Source: Hyphomicrobiales bacterium (GTDB lineage: Bacteria > Pseudomonadota > Alphaproteobacteria > Rhizobiales > Rhizobiaceae). Taken from it: 37,054 nt of DNA. Shown one piece after another: positions 7,092 through 15,952 of the stretch. Under the pieces are notes generated by a model. That model ran no database searches, had not been told where the DNA came from, and saw nothing but the letters and a program-made list of their open reading frames with translations. Every line of letters begins with the position of its first letter. Position 1 is the first letter of the stretch. The translations under genes and the position numbers were made by a program. The stretch is from positions 1-37,054 of the forward strand of contig UBJO01000040.1 in assembly GCA_900465665.1 (NCBI GenBank), read 5' to 3'.

Positions 7092-9980
7092 TTACCTCCT
7101 GTAACTATGCGGCTTCCAAGGCCCCCATTTAGCTTCGAAAATTGCCTTGTTTGCCTCAAAGAGCTGCCGCTTTCTGTTCGCCTTTAATGCGTCGAAAGAT
7201 GCAGACAAGTGATGGTGAACGAACACATCGTCCGCAACGGAAACGTCCATGCCCAACTTCCGAGCACGCATGCAGTAATCGTCGTCCTCGAAGAAGCCCA
7301 CGCCGAACGCCTCATCTAGCTTGCCAATGGCGTCCATCGTCGCTCGGCTGAAGGCGACGCAGAAAAAGGCTATCCCTTCCACGTTCAACAAATGCCCCAG
7401 GTGCCGAGATGTGTACTGGAGCGCAGCGCGGCGCATTTCATCCATGCCGGAGTAGCTGATCGAGATCTTCGCTTCGTTGCCGATATTATTGGTCACTGGT
7501 CCAACGAGAGCCAGTTGCCTGTTTCTCTTCAAATGTTCCAGCAGCGTTCCGAGCCATCCGGGCGTCACATAGGTGTCGTTGTTCAACAGAACAAAGTAAT
7601 CCCCCCGTGCCGCTTGCAGACCCTGATTGTTGGCGGCAGCAAAACCCAGGTTGTCGTCATTTAGGATGATTTTTCGGTTGTCGCCATTCTTTACCCATTG
7701 ACCCAAGAATTCCCGTGACCCATCGCTTGAAGCATTATCGATCACCACAACCTCGTAATTGTCATAGGCAGTATACAAGTCTAAGCTCTCAAGGCATGCC
7801 TTTGTAAATTCGAGATTATTAAACGTTACGACAATTATGCTCGCGAGGGGACGACGCGAACTCTCAAGCGCAACGCAGAAGGCATCCACTCGGTGGTCCC
7901 AGGTCTGTTCCGCGGCGAAAGCACGACGCTTCGCCTCAGCCTCGGTATCGGCTCGGACAGCCAGTTCTCGGCCCACTGCAGCAACAAAGTCTTCGTGGGT
8001 GGCCGCGCACGCCACGCAATCGCCGAACTGCTGAATTTCAGGAAGGTCAACAGACACGACGGGCTTTCCGGCGCTGAGATACTCGTAAACCTTCACTGGA
8101 TTGGTAGCGAGCGTCAACGGTATTACCCTGAAAGGCAAGATGCAAAGATCGAAGCCATAGAGGTAGTGGGGAAGCCGCTCGTAGGGCACCTCACCAGTCA
8201 TGACCACGTTCGGCAGTCGCGCAAGCCGCTCCCGGGCCTTCACTGTGTCTCCTCCGATGAGCAGAACGCAGGCATCGGGATATGCTGTGGCGACCTTTTC
8301 CACTAAATCGAGATCGAACCATTCGGCAATGGCACCGTAGTATCCAATAATCCTGCGTCCCTTTTCATCACGATAGACATCTGCCGGAGCGGTCGAGAAA
8401 TGCTTGTACTCGCCTGCATTGCGGACCATCGAGACATTCTGATTTTTCTTTGTTGCAACGTCTTCAAGGAACGTGGAAGTAACGATGACATGATCGGCAT
8501 CGCGTAACAAAGCATGTTCTGCCGCAATCACGTCTGCCGCATTGTCTCCGAAACCCTCATGATGATCCATCAGATCGTAGATCAATGTGCGGTTGTTCAC
8601 GCGATCTGCAAAGCTGCTCCAGAAGGGATGCTGAACAATTGACAGGATTTCGCGCGAATTAGCCCACTGAAGAAAAAGGGAGAGGCTAGCGAAGATTGCG
8701 TCCGTCGTCTTTACATCCGGCATGCCGAAATAGATGGAGGGTGCGCCGGGAACATGTAGATAGATCACCTGAAGTGAACCATCTTCCGATAGCGATTCCA
8801 CCTTGAAGCCAGGCTTGTTGGAATTGATGAAATGTCCCGAAAAATAAAATGTCCGATGCCCTCTACGGGCGAAAGCGCGCGCAAGATGCTGCGGCCGCTG
8901 AACGCGGAAGTGCCAGTCGATGACGGCCCACATAAACACATCCGGTTTTTCGGAGAGAGGCGGCAGAGCGGAACCGTCGACCATTGGCATGAACTTAGCG
9001 GCTGGCGGGTTTGCGCCGAGACCGCGTAGCCTGTTGCGCAACCATTTTTGTGCAGGCTGCGGAAGATTGCTGTAGATAACACGAGCCAGAGACCGAACCC
9101 CGCCTTTTTCTTCACGCAGAAGTGCAACTGCTTTGCGCATGGGTGCCGTGATGCGCCAGGACGCGCTGGCATATATTTGATCCCTAGCCGCTTTAAGACG
9201 CACGATTTCCATTTCATTTGCAGCGATTGCGGCCATCGCCAACCTGAGACTTTCTTTAGTCTTCTCGACCTGTGTCTGTAGACGGATGATCTCGGGCGAC
9301 GTAGTCGTCGTCAGTGCATGCGAGGCTGATACATCTGCAAGTGTTAGAACAGACCGCTTGATCGTTTCACGGGTCGAGTATACTAGAAGAATTTGCTCTC
9401 CCGGCCAGAAGCTAGAGGGCATCGTCGCCGCGTTTACCACTTGTGCAGCAACAAGATGGAACCTGTCTGATATGACAGCCGGGACCATGTTCACATCAAA
9501 GGTGACCTCGTGTTCCTCATGTCGTTTGTATTCACGGAATGGAACGAGTACGACAAGCGTTTGGGTGGCATGGGTGGAAATCTTCGCCAAGGTACCCCAA
9601 GGGTCTTGGAAATGCTCAAGCGTGTTGGAACAAAACAGCACGTCGTATGTCTCGTGCCACGGCTTGCTGAGAAGATCGATGCTGAAATACCGGGGTAAAG
9701 AGAAGTTTTCCTTCGCCTTTACTATCGCGGGCTCTGCGAAATCGATTCCTGTAACCGGGCCGCTGAATGTCTGCGCCAGGAGGGATGTTCCCTCCCCTGT
9801 CGCACAGCCCCAGTCGCAAATCGACAGTTTCTCTACTTGCATTTGGCGGGTCAGCCAAGATGGAAGCAGTTCCAGTGCAAGACGATAGAAAAACAGTGTT
9901 TGGTCCGGCCCGCCTTTGTTCTGCCAGTCGCCGTCAAATCGCGAAGACCAATATTGCTCACTGTTGATGGATTTCGACAT
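7092..9980 (-). CDS. three-domain methyltransferase / GT4-like / GT2 glycosyltransferase
   Basis: A protein of 962 residues combines three enzyme modules. Residues about 8-205 form a SAM-dependent methyltransferase, with ICDWGCATGEG at 54 and FCSNTLEHFQDPWG at 116. Residues about 230-270 form a short coiled coil. Residues about 345-700 resemble a GT4-type glycosyltransferase, with YYGAIAEWFDLDLV near 547 and NPVKVYEYLSAGKPVV near 627. Residues about 712-955 are a GT2 transferase, with ASIIVVTFNN, NLGFAAANNQG, VLLNNDTYV (the DxD-like site) and FGVGFFEDDDYCMRARKLG. The start chosen is the ATG at 9980, preceded by AGGA at good spacing; ATG 10004 lacks one. It lies just downstream of wzt, so it may build or cap the exported chain. 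Whether methylation is of the sugar chain is inferred. Confidence 0.88.
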   Translation of the reverse strand: MSKSINSEQYWSSRFDGDWQNKGGPDQTLFFYRLALELLPSWLTRQMQVEKLSICDWGCATGEGTSLLAQTFSGPVTGIDFAEPAIVKAKENFSLPRYFSIDLLSKPWHETYDVLFCSNTLEHFQDPWGTLAKISTHATQTLVVLVPFREYKRHEEHEVTFDVNMVPAVISDRFHLVAAQVVNAATMPSSFWPGEQILLVYSTRETIKRSVLTLADVSASHALTTTTSPEIIRLQTQVEKTKESLRLAMAAIAANEMEIVRLKAARDQIYASASWRITAPMRKAVALLREEKGGVRSLARVIYSNLPQPAQKWLRNRLRGLGANPPAAKFMPMVDGSALPPLSEKPDVFMWAVIDWHFRVQRPQHLARAFARRGHRTFYFSGHFINSNKPGFKVESLSEDGSLQVIYLHVPGAPSIYFGMPDVKTTDAIFASLSLFLQWANSREILSIVQHPFWSSFADRVNNRTLIYDLMDHHEGFGDNAADVIAAEHALLRDADHVIVTSTFLEDVATKKNQNVSMVRNAGEYKHFSTAPADVYRDEKGRRIIGYYGAIAEWFDLDLVEKVATAYPDACVLLIGGDTVKARERLARLPNVVMTGEVPYERLPHYLYGFDLCILPFRVIPLTLATNPVKVYEYLSAGKPVVSVDLPEIQQFGDCVACAATHEDFVAAVGRELAVRADTEAEAKRRAFAAEQTWDHRVDAFCVALESSRRPLASIIVVTFNNLEFTKACLESLDLYTAYDNYEVVVIDNASSDGSREFLGQWVKNGDNRKIILNDDNLGFAAANNQGLQAARGDYFVLLNNDTYVTPGWLGTLLEHLKRNRQLALVGPVTNNIGNEAKISISYSGMDEMRRAALQYTSRHLGHLLNVEGIAFFCVAFSRATMDAIGKLDEAFGVGFFEDDDYCMRARKLGMDVSVADDVFVHHHLSASFDALKANRKRQLFEANKAIFEAKWGPWKPHSYRR

Positions 9981-10011
9981 ATCAATATCCTGCTCGTCTT
10001 CCATGTCTGTC

Positions 10012-11349
10012 TTACGCATTCGGCATTTCCAACACGCTGCTGATGACGGGCGCAACCAATCCATAGTGCTTTTCCGTCATGTCGATCCGCATATAGGCAA
10101 TGCCTTCGATATGCTCGTAATAGATCGGCGTCGCGTTGGACCGGTCCTCGACGCCAACGGCAATCACGTAATCATTGGCATTTAGGACATTTTCAAAGCT
10201 GAAATGAACTGTAACGCTCCGCTGGACACCCCCAAAGACTGGCCGATCATCTTTCCAGGTAGACCCTACGACCAGATCCAGCCCAGAGAGGTTTTTGATT
10301 GAGAAGGCGACCGCTAGCGTCTCGCGGGAGATGTCATCTGGCAAATCCAGCTCGACGGATATCTTGATCGTGTCGCGATCGTGGAAGGACCGCGTCCGAT
10401 CTCCATAGCCGTTGGCCGTATAGACGCGCTTGACAACACCGAGACGTGATCCCCAGTGGTTCAACGGCGGCGGGTCGTCCCGACCGTCCAGATCGGCGTG
10501 TTCACTCACGACGGACATGTTGAGCGCTACCTCTTCTGTGATCGAGACGGCAACACCTTCCTCAGTAGGAGAAGAAGCGGACCGTTCGCCATCAAACAGC
10601 CGGCGCGTGTATTCCGAGGTAACGGTGGAGATTGATCCGCTCAGTCGCACGCGTCCAGCGTCGATCCAGATGGCACGGTCGCAAAGCTGGCGTACCGCAC
10701 CGATGTCGTGCGATACGAAGAGGATCGACGTGCCAGCTGCCTTCAGCTTGCGGATATAGTCGTAACATTTCGCCTGGAACTCAGCATCACCCACTGCAAG
10801 CGCCTCATCAACAATGAGAATCTCCGGCTCGATCAGCGCCTGTACCGCAAAGGCGACCCGCACATACATACCGCTTGAATAAGTCAGCATGGACCGGTCG
10901 AAGAATTCCCCGACATCGGCGAACGCTTGGATCTTTGGCATTAGGCTCTCGATTTCCTCCGGGGACAAGCCAAGAATCGCAGCGTTGAGGGCTGCGTTGT
11001 CTCGCCCGGTGAATTCGGGGTTAAACCCAGCGCCTAGCTCAAGGAGAGCTGCCGTGCGCCCATTTTTTACCACTCTCCCTCCAGAAGGGCTGAGCGTCCC
11101 GCATATTATCTGCAGCAGCGTTGATTTGCCAGAGCCGTTGCGGCCGACTATCCCAACAGCCTCACCGCGGGCGACTTCAAAGGAGATGCTTTCCAGAGCC
11201 TGGAAAGCCTTGAAATAGGTCGTCGGTTGCAAACCGATTGCGCGCCTGAGCCGGGGTATCACCATCTGCTTTAGGCGATCATGTGGCGCTGAATAGATGT
11301 TGTAGGACTTGCTAACGTTTTCGATGGAAATCGCTGGTTTAGATGACAT
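10012..11349 (-). CDS. wzt: O-antigen/polysaccharide ABC exporter ATP-binding protein with C-terminal substrate domain
   Basis: This 445-residue protein powers export of lipid-linked polysaccharide across the inner membrane with the permease encoded just upstream. The Walker A motif GIVGRNGSGKST is at about residue 67, the ABC signature LTYSSGMYVRVAFA at 155, Walker B EILIVDEALAVGD at 177 and the switch His in LFVSHD near 216. The first 250 residues are the ATPase. The remaining 190 or so form a beta-rich C-terminal domain (GSRLGVVKRVYTANG onward) typical of Wzt proteins that recognise the chain terminus. The ATG at 11349 overlaps the end of wzm by 11 bases. The long C-terminal domain implies recognition of a modified chain end, which fits the methyltransferase domain in the next gene. 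Confidence 0.93.
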   Translation of the reverse strand: MSSKPAISIENVSKSYNIYSAPHDRLKQMVIPRLRRAIGLQPTTYFKAFQALESISFEVARGEAVGIVGRNGSGKSTLLQIICGTLSPSGGRVVKNGRTAALLELGAGFNPEFTGRDNAALNAAILGLSPEEIESLMPKIQAFADVGEFFDRSMLTYSSGMYVRVAFAVQALIEPEILIVDEALAVGDAEFQAKCYDYIRKLKAAGTSILFVSHDIGAVRQLCDRAIWIDAGRVRLSGSISTVTSEYTRRLFDGERSASSPTEEGVAVSITEEVALNMSVVSEHADLDGRDDPPPLNHWGSRLGVVKRVYTANGYGDRTRSFHDRDTIKISVELDLPDDISRETLAVAFSIKNLSGLDLVVGSTWKDDRPVFGGVQRSVTVHFSFENVLNANDYVIAVGVEDRSNATPIYYEHIEGIAYMRIDMTEKHYGLVAPVISSVLEMPNA

Positions 11350-12145
11350 CGGCGAATCCACCCCGCATCTTCTCGAATACCCATCTTCCGGAAAGCGCAA
11401 CAGCGAGGGCAGCAATCCAGTGAAGCCCAAGCAGGACGGCGTCTGGTTGCTCGCCGAAGATCAGGACTGCGCGCGCTTGCTGCATGGGAATGGTAATCGG
11501 GTTGAACTCAATAAGGGTTCTCAGTGACCCTGGGAGATTGTTGATCGGATAGAACAACGGCGACAGGAACATCATGGCCGTGACGCCGATGCCGACAATC
11601 TGCCCTGCATCGCGCACATAGGTTCCGAATGCGGCCAAGATCCAGCTGAAGCCCAAACCCATTAATGCTAGCGGCGCCACAATCAGAGGAAGCAAAAATC
11701 CATTGAGGGACAGATGCACACCGAGCAAGAGGGCCGCCACTAGCAGGACGCAGAAAGCAATGAGCGCGTTGAAGAGCGCTACGCCCACAACAACACACGA
11801 AAGAATTTCCAACGGAAAAACCACCTTGGTGACCAGGTTGGAATTCTGTACCACGAGCAGCGGCGACCGATTCAGTATCTCGGCGAAAAGATTATACTGG
11901 ATCAAACCGATGAAAAGGACAATGGTAAAGTTAACTTGGCCGCTGTTCTGCTGATGCCATGTCCCTTTTAAAATGGTCCCAAAGACGGTCGAGTAAATAA
12001 CGACCATGATCACGTTTTGAATAATGAACCAGTAGACGCCCCCAAACGTGCCTTTGTGTCGCGCTTCGATGTCTCGTTTCAGCAGCGGTAGCAGAAGGTT
12101 GCGGCGTTTGCCCCGGCGTTCGCCCAATTCGGAAAGTTGATGCAT
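11339..12145 (-). CDS. wzm: polysaccharide ABC exporter permease
   Basis: This 268-residue inner-membrane protein has about six hydrophobic segments and belongs to the ABC-2 permease family. The N-terminal LLLPLLKRDIEARHKGTFGG is the amphipathic gate-helix region common to Wzm/KpsM/TagG proteins, and the segment GVTAMMFLSPLFYPINNLP near residue 185 is a family hallmark. It pairs with Wzt, whose gene overlaps its end, to move undecaprenyl-linked polysaccharide to the periplasm. The ATG at 12145 lies 162 bases downstream of the wecB stop. The bases between hold only a doubtful 60-codon frame. Confidence 0.92.
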   Translation of the reverse strand: MHQLSELGERRGKRRNLLLPLLKRDIEARHKGTFGGVYWFIIQNVIMVVIYSTVFGTILKGTWHQQNSGQVNFTIVLFIGLIQYNLFAEILNRSPLLVVQNSNLVTKVVFPLEILSCVVVGVALFNALIAFCVLLVAALLLGVHLSLNGFLLPLIVAPLALMGLGFSWILAAFGTYVRDAGQIVGIGVTAMMFLSPLFYPINNLPGSLRTLIEFNPITIPMQQARAVLIFGEQPDAVLLGLHWIAALAVALSGRWVFEKMRGGFADVI

Positions 12146-12307
12146 TTCACATTATCCAATGAGTGGGTTCAAGCATCCCCAAACTGATCAAGGAACTTGC
12201 GGCTCCGCCTCTTCCCTGTCAACCTGCAGCGATAAGTGAGAACAGCCCCAGCTGACATTGCCAAGCCGACGACAATTCCCGGACTGGATGTTCCAACTCG
12301 GACCTGT

Positions 12308-13444
12308 TTAGGTCCGTTGGTTTGCCGTAACCTGTGCCTCGAGAAAATCAACGATCCGCTTCGCTGCTAGACCGTCGCCGTAGGGGTTGTGCGCGCGTGC
12401 GAACGCGGCATAGCGGCTCGGGTCATCAAGCAGGCGCGTAACGGACCGAACAATCCGGTCACGATCGGTGCCGACCAGTTCTACCGTACCTGCTTCAATC
12501 GCTTCCGGTCGCTCGGTGACATCCCGCATCACCAGAACGGGCTTGCCTAGTGAAGGGCCTTCCTCCTGGACACCTCCCGAATCCGTTAGAATAATGTGGG
12601 CGCGTGTCATCAGAAAAATAAACTCTAGATAGGGTTGGGGCTCGATCAGATGAACGTTCGACTTCCCGGCAAGCAACCGGTGGACGGGCTCGCGGACATT
12701 GGGGTTGAGATGTACAGGATAGACGATCTCGATGTCGTCTCTCTCGGCAAGCTCGGACAGCGCTTGGCAGATCATTTCGAAACCATCTCCGAAACTCTCC
12801 CGTCGGTGTCCAGTTACCAGGATCATCCGCTTGGTTGTATCGAAAGAACCAAAAGCCTCTTCCATGCTAGTGCGCAGCACCTCATCATCTTGCACTCGAC
12901 CGGCCACGTCTACCAGTGCATCGATCACAGTATTGCCAGTGACCAGAACACGGTCGGCAGAGAGCCCCTCCTTTAGCAGATTGTCTCGTGAACTCGTCGT
13001 TGGGGCAAACATGACATCACTGATGCGATCGATAACGCAACGGTTCATCTCTTCCGGCCATGGGCGCGTCATATCGAAGGAGCGCAGGCCTGCTTCCACA
13101 TGTCCAATTCTGGTGCGGGCATAGAAAGCGGCCAGCGCTGACGCGACCGCCGTCGTCGTGTCTCCATGGACTAGCACCCAGTCCGGCTTCTCACGTTCCA
13201 GCACATCTTTAAGTTCAAGGAGGATGTTCGCGGTGATTTCGGTCAAAGTTTGGCCCGGCTTCATAATCGCCAGATCGTAGTCGACGCGCAAGCCAAAGAG
13301 AGAGACGACCTGAGACAACATCTCGCGATGCTGACCGGTAGAACAGACGACGGACTCGAGCTTATCTGAACGTTCCAGAGCTTTGACCAAGGGAGCCATT
13401 TTAATAGCTTCCGGCCGCGTGCCAAACACTGTCATCACCTTCAT
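12308..13444 (-). CDS. wecB: UDP-N-acetylglucosamine 2-epimerase (non-hydrolysing)
   Basis: This 378-residue cytoplasmic enzyme interconverts UDP-GlcNAc and UDP-ManNAc. The ATG at 13444 gives [20 protein letters not shown], the standard N-terminus of the family, with a purine-rich GAGAAAG ribosome binding site upstream. Further signatures are [27 protein letters not shown] near residue 130, [39 protein letters not shown], and [19 protein letters not shown] near 285. No UDP-ManNAc dehydrogenase (wecC) is present in the window, so UDP-ManNAc may be used directly or oxidised by an enzyme encoded elsewhere. It begins the leftward wecB-wzm-wzt group. Confidence 0.95.
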   Translation of the reverse strand: MKVMTVFGTRPEAIKMAPLVKALERSDKLESVVCSTGQHREMLSQVVSLFGLRVDYDLAIMKPGQTLTEITANILLELKDVLEREKPDWVLVHGDTTTAVASALAAFYARTRIGHVEAGLRSFDMTRPWPEEMNRCVIDRISDVMFAPTTSSRDNLLKEGLSADRVLVTGNTVIDALVDVAGRVQDDEVLRTSMEEAFGSFDTTKRMILVTGHRRESFGDGFEMICQALSELAERDDIEIVYPVHLNPNVREPVHRLLAGKSNVHLIEPQPYLEFIFLMTRAHIILTDSGGVQEEGPSLGKPVLVMRDVTERPEAIEAGTVELVGTDRDRIVRSVTRLLDDPSRYAAFARAHNPYGDGLAAKRIVDFLEAQVTANQRT

Positions 13445-13747
13445 GCAAATCTTTCTCTCTAAAGCCGACAGGGCTTTGACGGCTGATGCTTTAGACAGCC
13501 GCACCTCATAGACAATAAACAAAGTCGAGTCGACGTTACCGAACGAAAAAATTGTGCGGACGATCCTTGATGATCTGGCGCGCTGGATTTGACAAGGTCG
13601 AGATATATCCGAAAAACGCGGCGGAGCCTTCCGTCGGCGCTGTCGACTCCATATAGTAAAGCTGTTAAGGAGCGCCAGATCAATTATTTTCTACCGTAGA
13701 CAAAGCTTCCGCCGCGGCGGTAACAACCAAGTGGAACCATTCGCGAC
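13445..13747. promoter_or_regulatory. divergent intergenic region between wecB and the aminotransferase gene
   Basis: These 303 bases separate two divergently transcribed groups and must hold promoters for both. The stretch is locally richer in A and T (for example around 13510-13560 and 13680-13700) than the genes beside it. No unambiguous -35/-10 pair, operator or JUMPstart-like element was recognised. Confidence 0.4.
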
Positions 13748-14884
13748 ATGACAGCGTCATCCGCTCAAACGCTTATACCCGTTAACGACATGGTGCGGAT
13801 CTTACAAGAGAATGTGGCGGTCCTGGATAATGCGCGGGCCGCATTGGCATCCGGCTGGTGGCTCAACGGCACAGAGGTCCGGGAATTCTGTAAGGCATTC
13901 GCGGACTATGTCGGCACCGACTACTGCTTAGGCGTCGCAAATGGAACTGATGCGCTGGAAATCGCGCTGCGGGCCATTTGCGACATTCGCGGCGGCACTG
14001 GTGCCGAAGCGGTGACCGTCGCAAATGCAGGTGGGTATTCCACCATCGCCTGTCGCTTGGTAGGATTGACACCTGTATTCGCTGACATCGAGCGGGGTTC
14101 GCAGCTGGCCTCGCTTCCTTCTGTGGTCAGCGCTGTCACTGACGAAACGCGAGTGGTGATCGTGACTCATCTCTATGGAGGGGTTGTAGACGTGCCACGG
14201 TTGCGCGCTATGATGGATGAGATTGGTCGTGGCAATGTCCCGATAATCGAGGATTGCGCTCAGGCCCATGGAGTGAGGTTGGGGGCGCGACGGGCCGGCA
14301 GCATGGGGGACATCAGTACATTTAGCTTCTATCCCACAAAAAACCTCGGTGCCTTTGGCGATGGCGGTGCAATCCTGACATCAGACCAAGCCCTTGCAGA
14401 CCATTGCCGCAAGCTCCACCAGTACGGCTGGTCCGCCAAGTACAACATCGTTCATCCATACGGTCGCAATTCGCGGTTAGACGAAGTACAGGCTTCCGTT
14501 CTTCGAACGCTGCTTCCTCGTCTCGATGAATGGAACGACAAACGACTTACGATTATTGACGCTTATAGCGACGCAGCGCCTAGCAGTATCGGGGTTGTAC
14601 GGAGCGCGGACGGTACGGTTGGCCATCTCGCCGTCCTGCTGACCGAAAATCGGGATGAGTTGATCCAGCACCTTATTGATCACGGCATTATGACCGACAT
14701 CCATTATCCGATCCTGGATTGTGATCAGGCCGGCTGGCAGGAACTGCCGCAACGGCTCGCGCCGGGCGGCATACCGGTGTCGAGGGTGAGCGTGTCGCAG
14801 CTTTTGACCTTACCCTGCTTTCCCACTATGACCGAGGCAGAAATCGGCCGTGTTTGCGCCGCTCTAAGTTCGTGGACCCGATGA
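13748..14884 (+). CDS. PLP-dependent sugar 3-aminotransferase (DegT/DnrJ/EryC1, FdtB/QdtB-like)
   Basis: This 378-residue enzyme belongs to the DegT/DnrJ/EryC1/StrS family, which aminates keto sugars on nucleotide carriers. Visible signatures are GWWLNGTEVREFCKAFADY, VANGTDALEIALRA near residue 63, VIIVTHLYGG-type sequence near 138, IIEDCAQAHG with the PLP-nitrogen Asp near 169, FSFYPTKNLGAFGDGGAI with the PLP Lys at about 198, and a late NSRLDEVQAS. Next to an FdtA-type ketoisomerase and an acetyltransferase it most likely makes dTDP-3-amino-3,6-dideoxy-D-galactose or -glucose from the RmlA/RmlB product. The sequence alone does not say which epimer. The start ATG 13748 opens the rightward operon, and the stop overlaps the next start by ATGA. 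Confidence 0.9.
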   Translation: MTASSAQTLIPVNDMVRILQENVAVLDNARAALASGWWLNGTEVREFCKAFADYVGTDYCLGVANGTDALEIALRAICDIRGGTGAEAVTVANAGGYSTIACRLVGLTPVFADIERGSQLASLPSVVSAVTDETRVVIVTHLYGGVVDVPRLRAMMDEIGRGNVPIIEDCAQAHGVRLGARRAGSMGDISTFSFYPTKNLGAFGDGGAILTSDQALADHCRKLHQYGWSAKYNIVHPYGRNSRLDEVQASVLRTLLPRLDEWNDKRLTIIDAYSDAAPSSIGVVRSADGTVGHLAVLLTENRDELIQHLIDHGIMTDIHYPILDCDQAGWQELPQRLAPGGIPVSRVSVSQLLTLPCFPTMTEAEIGRVCAALSSWTR

Positions 14885-15885
14885 GCGACAACCACTCATT
14901 TTCCGCTGCCGCGACCCGAGATGACGCTATGACGGCTATCAAACGGTCGGTAGTCATCCCGGTCTACCGCAATGAGGAAAACATTGCCGCGTTAGTCGAA
15001 GCGTTAAAAAAGCTCAATGCGCAATCGCCCACACCGATCGAGGTGGTATTCGTGATCGACGGTTCGCCAGATCGATCCGGCGAATTACTTTTTGGATCCC
15101 GCACGACCTTTGCCTTTCCGTACCAGATCATCTTTCATAGCCGCAATTTCGGTGCCTTCACTGCGATCCGCACCGGCTTAGAGCATGCCAAAGGGCAAAG
15201 TATCACTGTGATGGCCGCCGATCTGCAGGAGCCGCCGGAACTGATTCTGAAGTTCTGTGAAGTTCTGGAAGCGGGCGAGGCCGATGTGGTCTTCGGGATC
15301 CGAGCAGGCCGCGACGACGGATGGTTCCGAGATATCACCTCTCACGCGTTTTGGGCCCTTTACAGAAGAGTTGTCAGTAAAGACATGCCACGCGGTGGTG
15401 TTGACATCTTCGCGTGCAATCGGACGGTGCTTGAGGCCTTACTGGACATTCACGAGCCTAACAGTTCCCTTATCGCGCAGCTTTTTTGGGTTGGCTTCCG
15501 GAGGGAGTTCGTGCAGTATGAACGGCGCAGGCGCGAACATGGCAAAAGTGCCTGGAGCTTCGCGCGCCGCCTGCGCTACATGATGGATAGCATTTTCTCC
15601 TTTTCCGACCTACCGATCCTGGCGGTGCTTTGGGTCGGAGTCGGAGGCTGCATCCTCAGTCTGCTCTTTGGGATTATCGTGGCGGCCGGGCGGCTTTTCG
15701 GTCTTATTGCCACGCCGGGGTATGCGGCCCTCGTAGTTATCATCACTTTTAGCGTCTCCTGTATTCTCGCGGTGCAGGGAGTCATAGGTTCCTATCTTTG
15801 GCGCACCTTTGAGAATACCAAACAAAGGCCACTTCGCATCATCAGTCGCCGGTTCGACAGCGATGCAAACACCTTTAGAGACTAG
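14881..15885 (+). CDS. GT2 polyprenyl-phosphate glycosyltransferase (GtrB/DPM1-like)
   Basis: This 334-residue protein has a cytoplasmic GT2 domain (residues about 20-240) followed by two membrane helices near 245-270 and 285-310. Motifs are VVIPVYRNEENI near residue 24, VVFVIDGSPDRS, SRNFGAFTAIRTGLEHA, MAADLQEPPE with the DxQ-type catalytic site, and GKSAWSF. This architecture is typical of enzymes that load a sugar onto undecaprenyl phosphate (GtrB, ArnC, DPM1). The start is the ATG at 14881, inside the ATGA overlap with the aminotransferase stop; a longer frame from 14854 would overlap more. The GtrA-like gene two places downstream supports a GtrA/GtrB pair. The transferred sugar may be the acetamido sugar made by its neighbours, which is inference. 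Confidence 0.85.
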   Translation: MSDNHSFSAAATRDDAMTAIKRSVVIPVYRNEENIAALVEALKKLNAQSPTPIEVVFVIDGSPDRSGELLFGSRTTFAFPYQIIFHSRNFGAFTAIRTGLEHAKGQSITVMAADLQEPPELILKFCEVLEAGEADVVFGIRAGRDDGWFRDITSHAFWALYRRVVSKDMPRGGVDIFACNRTVLEALLDIHEPNSSLIAQLFWVGFRREFVQYERRRREHGKSAWSFARRLRYMMDSIFSFSDLPILAVLWVGVGGCILSLLFGIIVAAGRLFGLIATPGYAALVVIITFSVSCILAVQGVIGSYLWRTFENTKQRPLRIISRRFDSDANTFRD

Positions 15886-15952
15886 GGCGAGGTCTCGTTT
15901 TCATAAGTAAGGTGCCAAATGGCGCGCGTTTCCAGTCTCTGCGAGGATATCC

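Noticed and set aside
12169..12351. 60-codon frame between wecB and wzm
   Set aside because: It overlaps the wecB end, is very basic, and has no ribosome binding site or motif.
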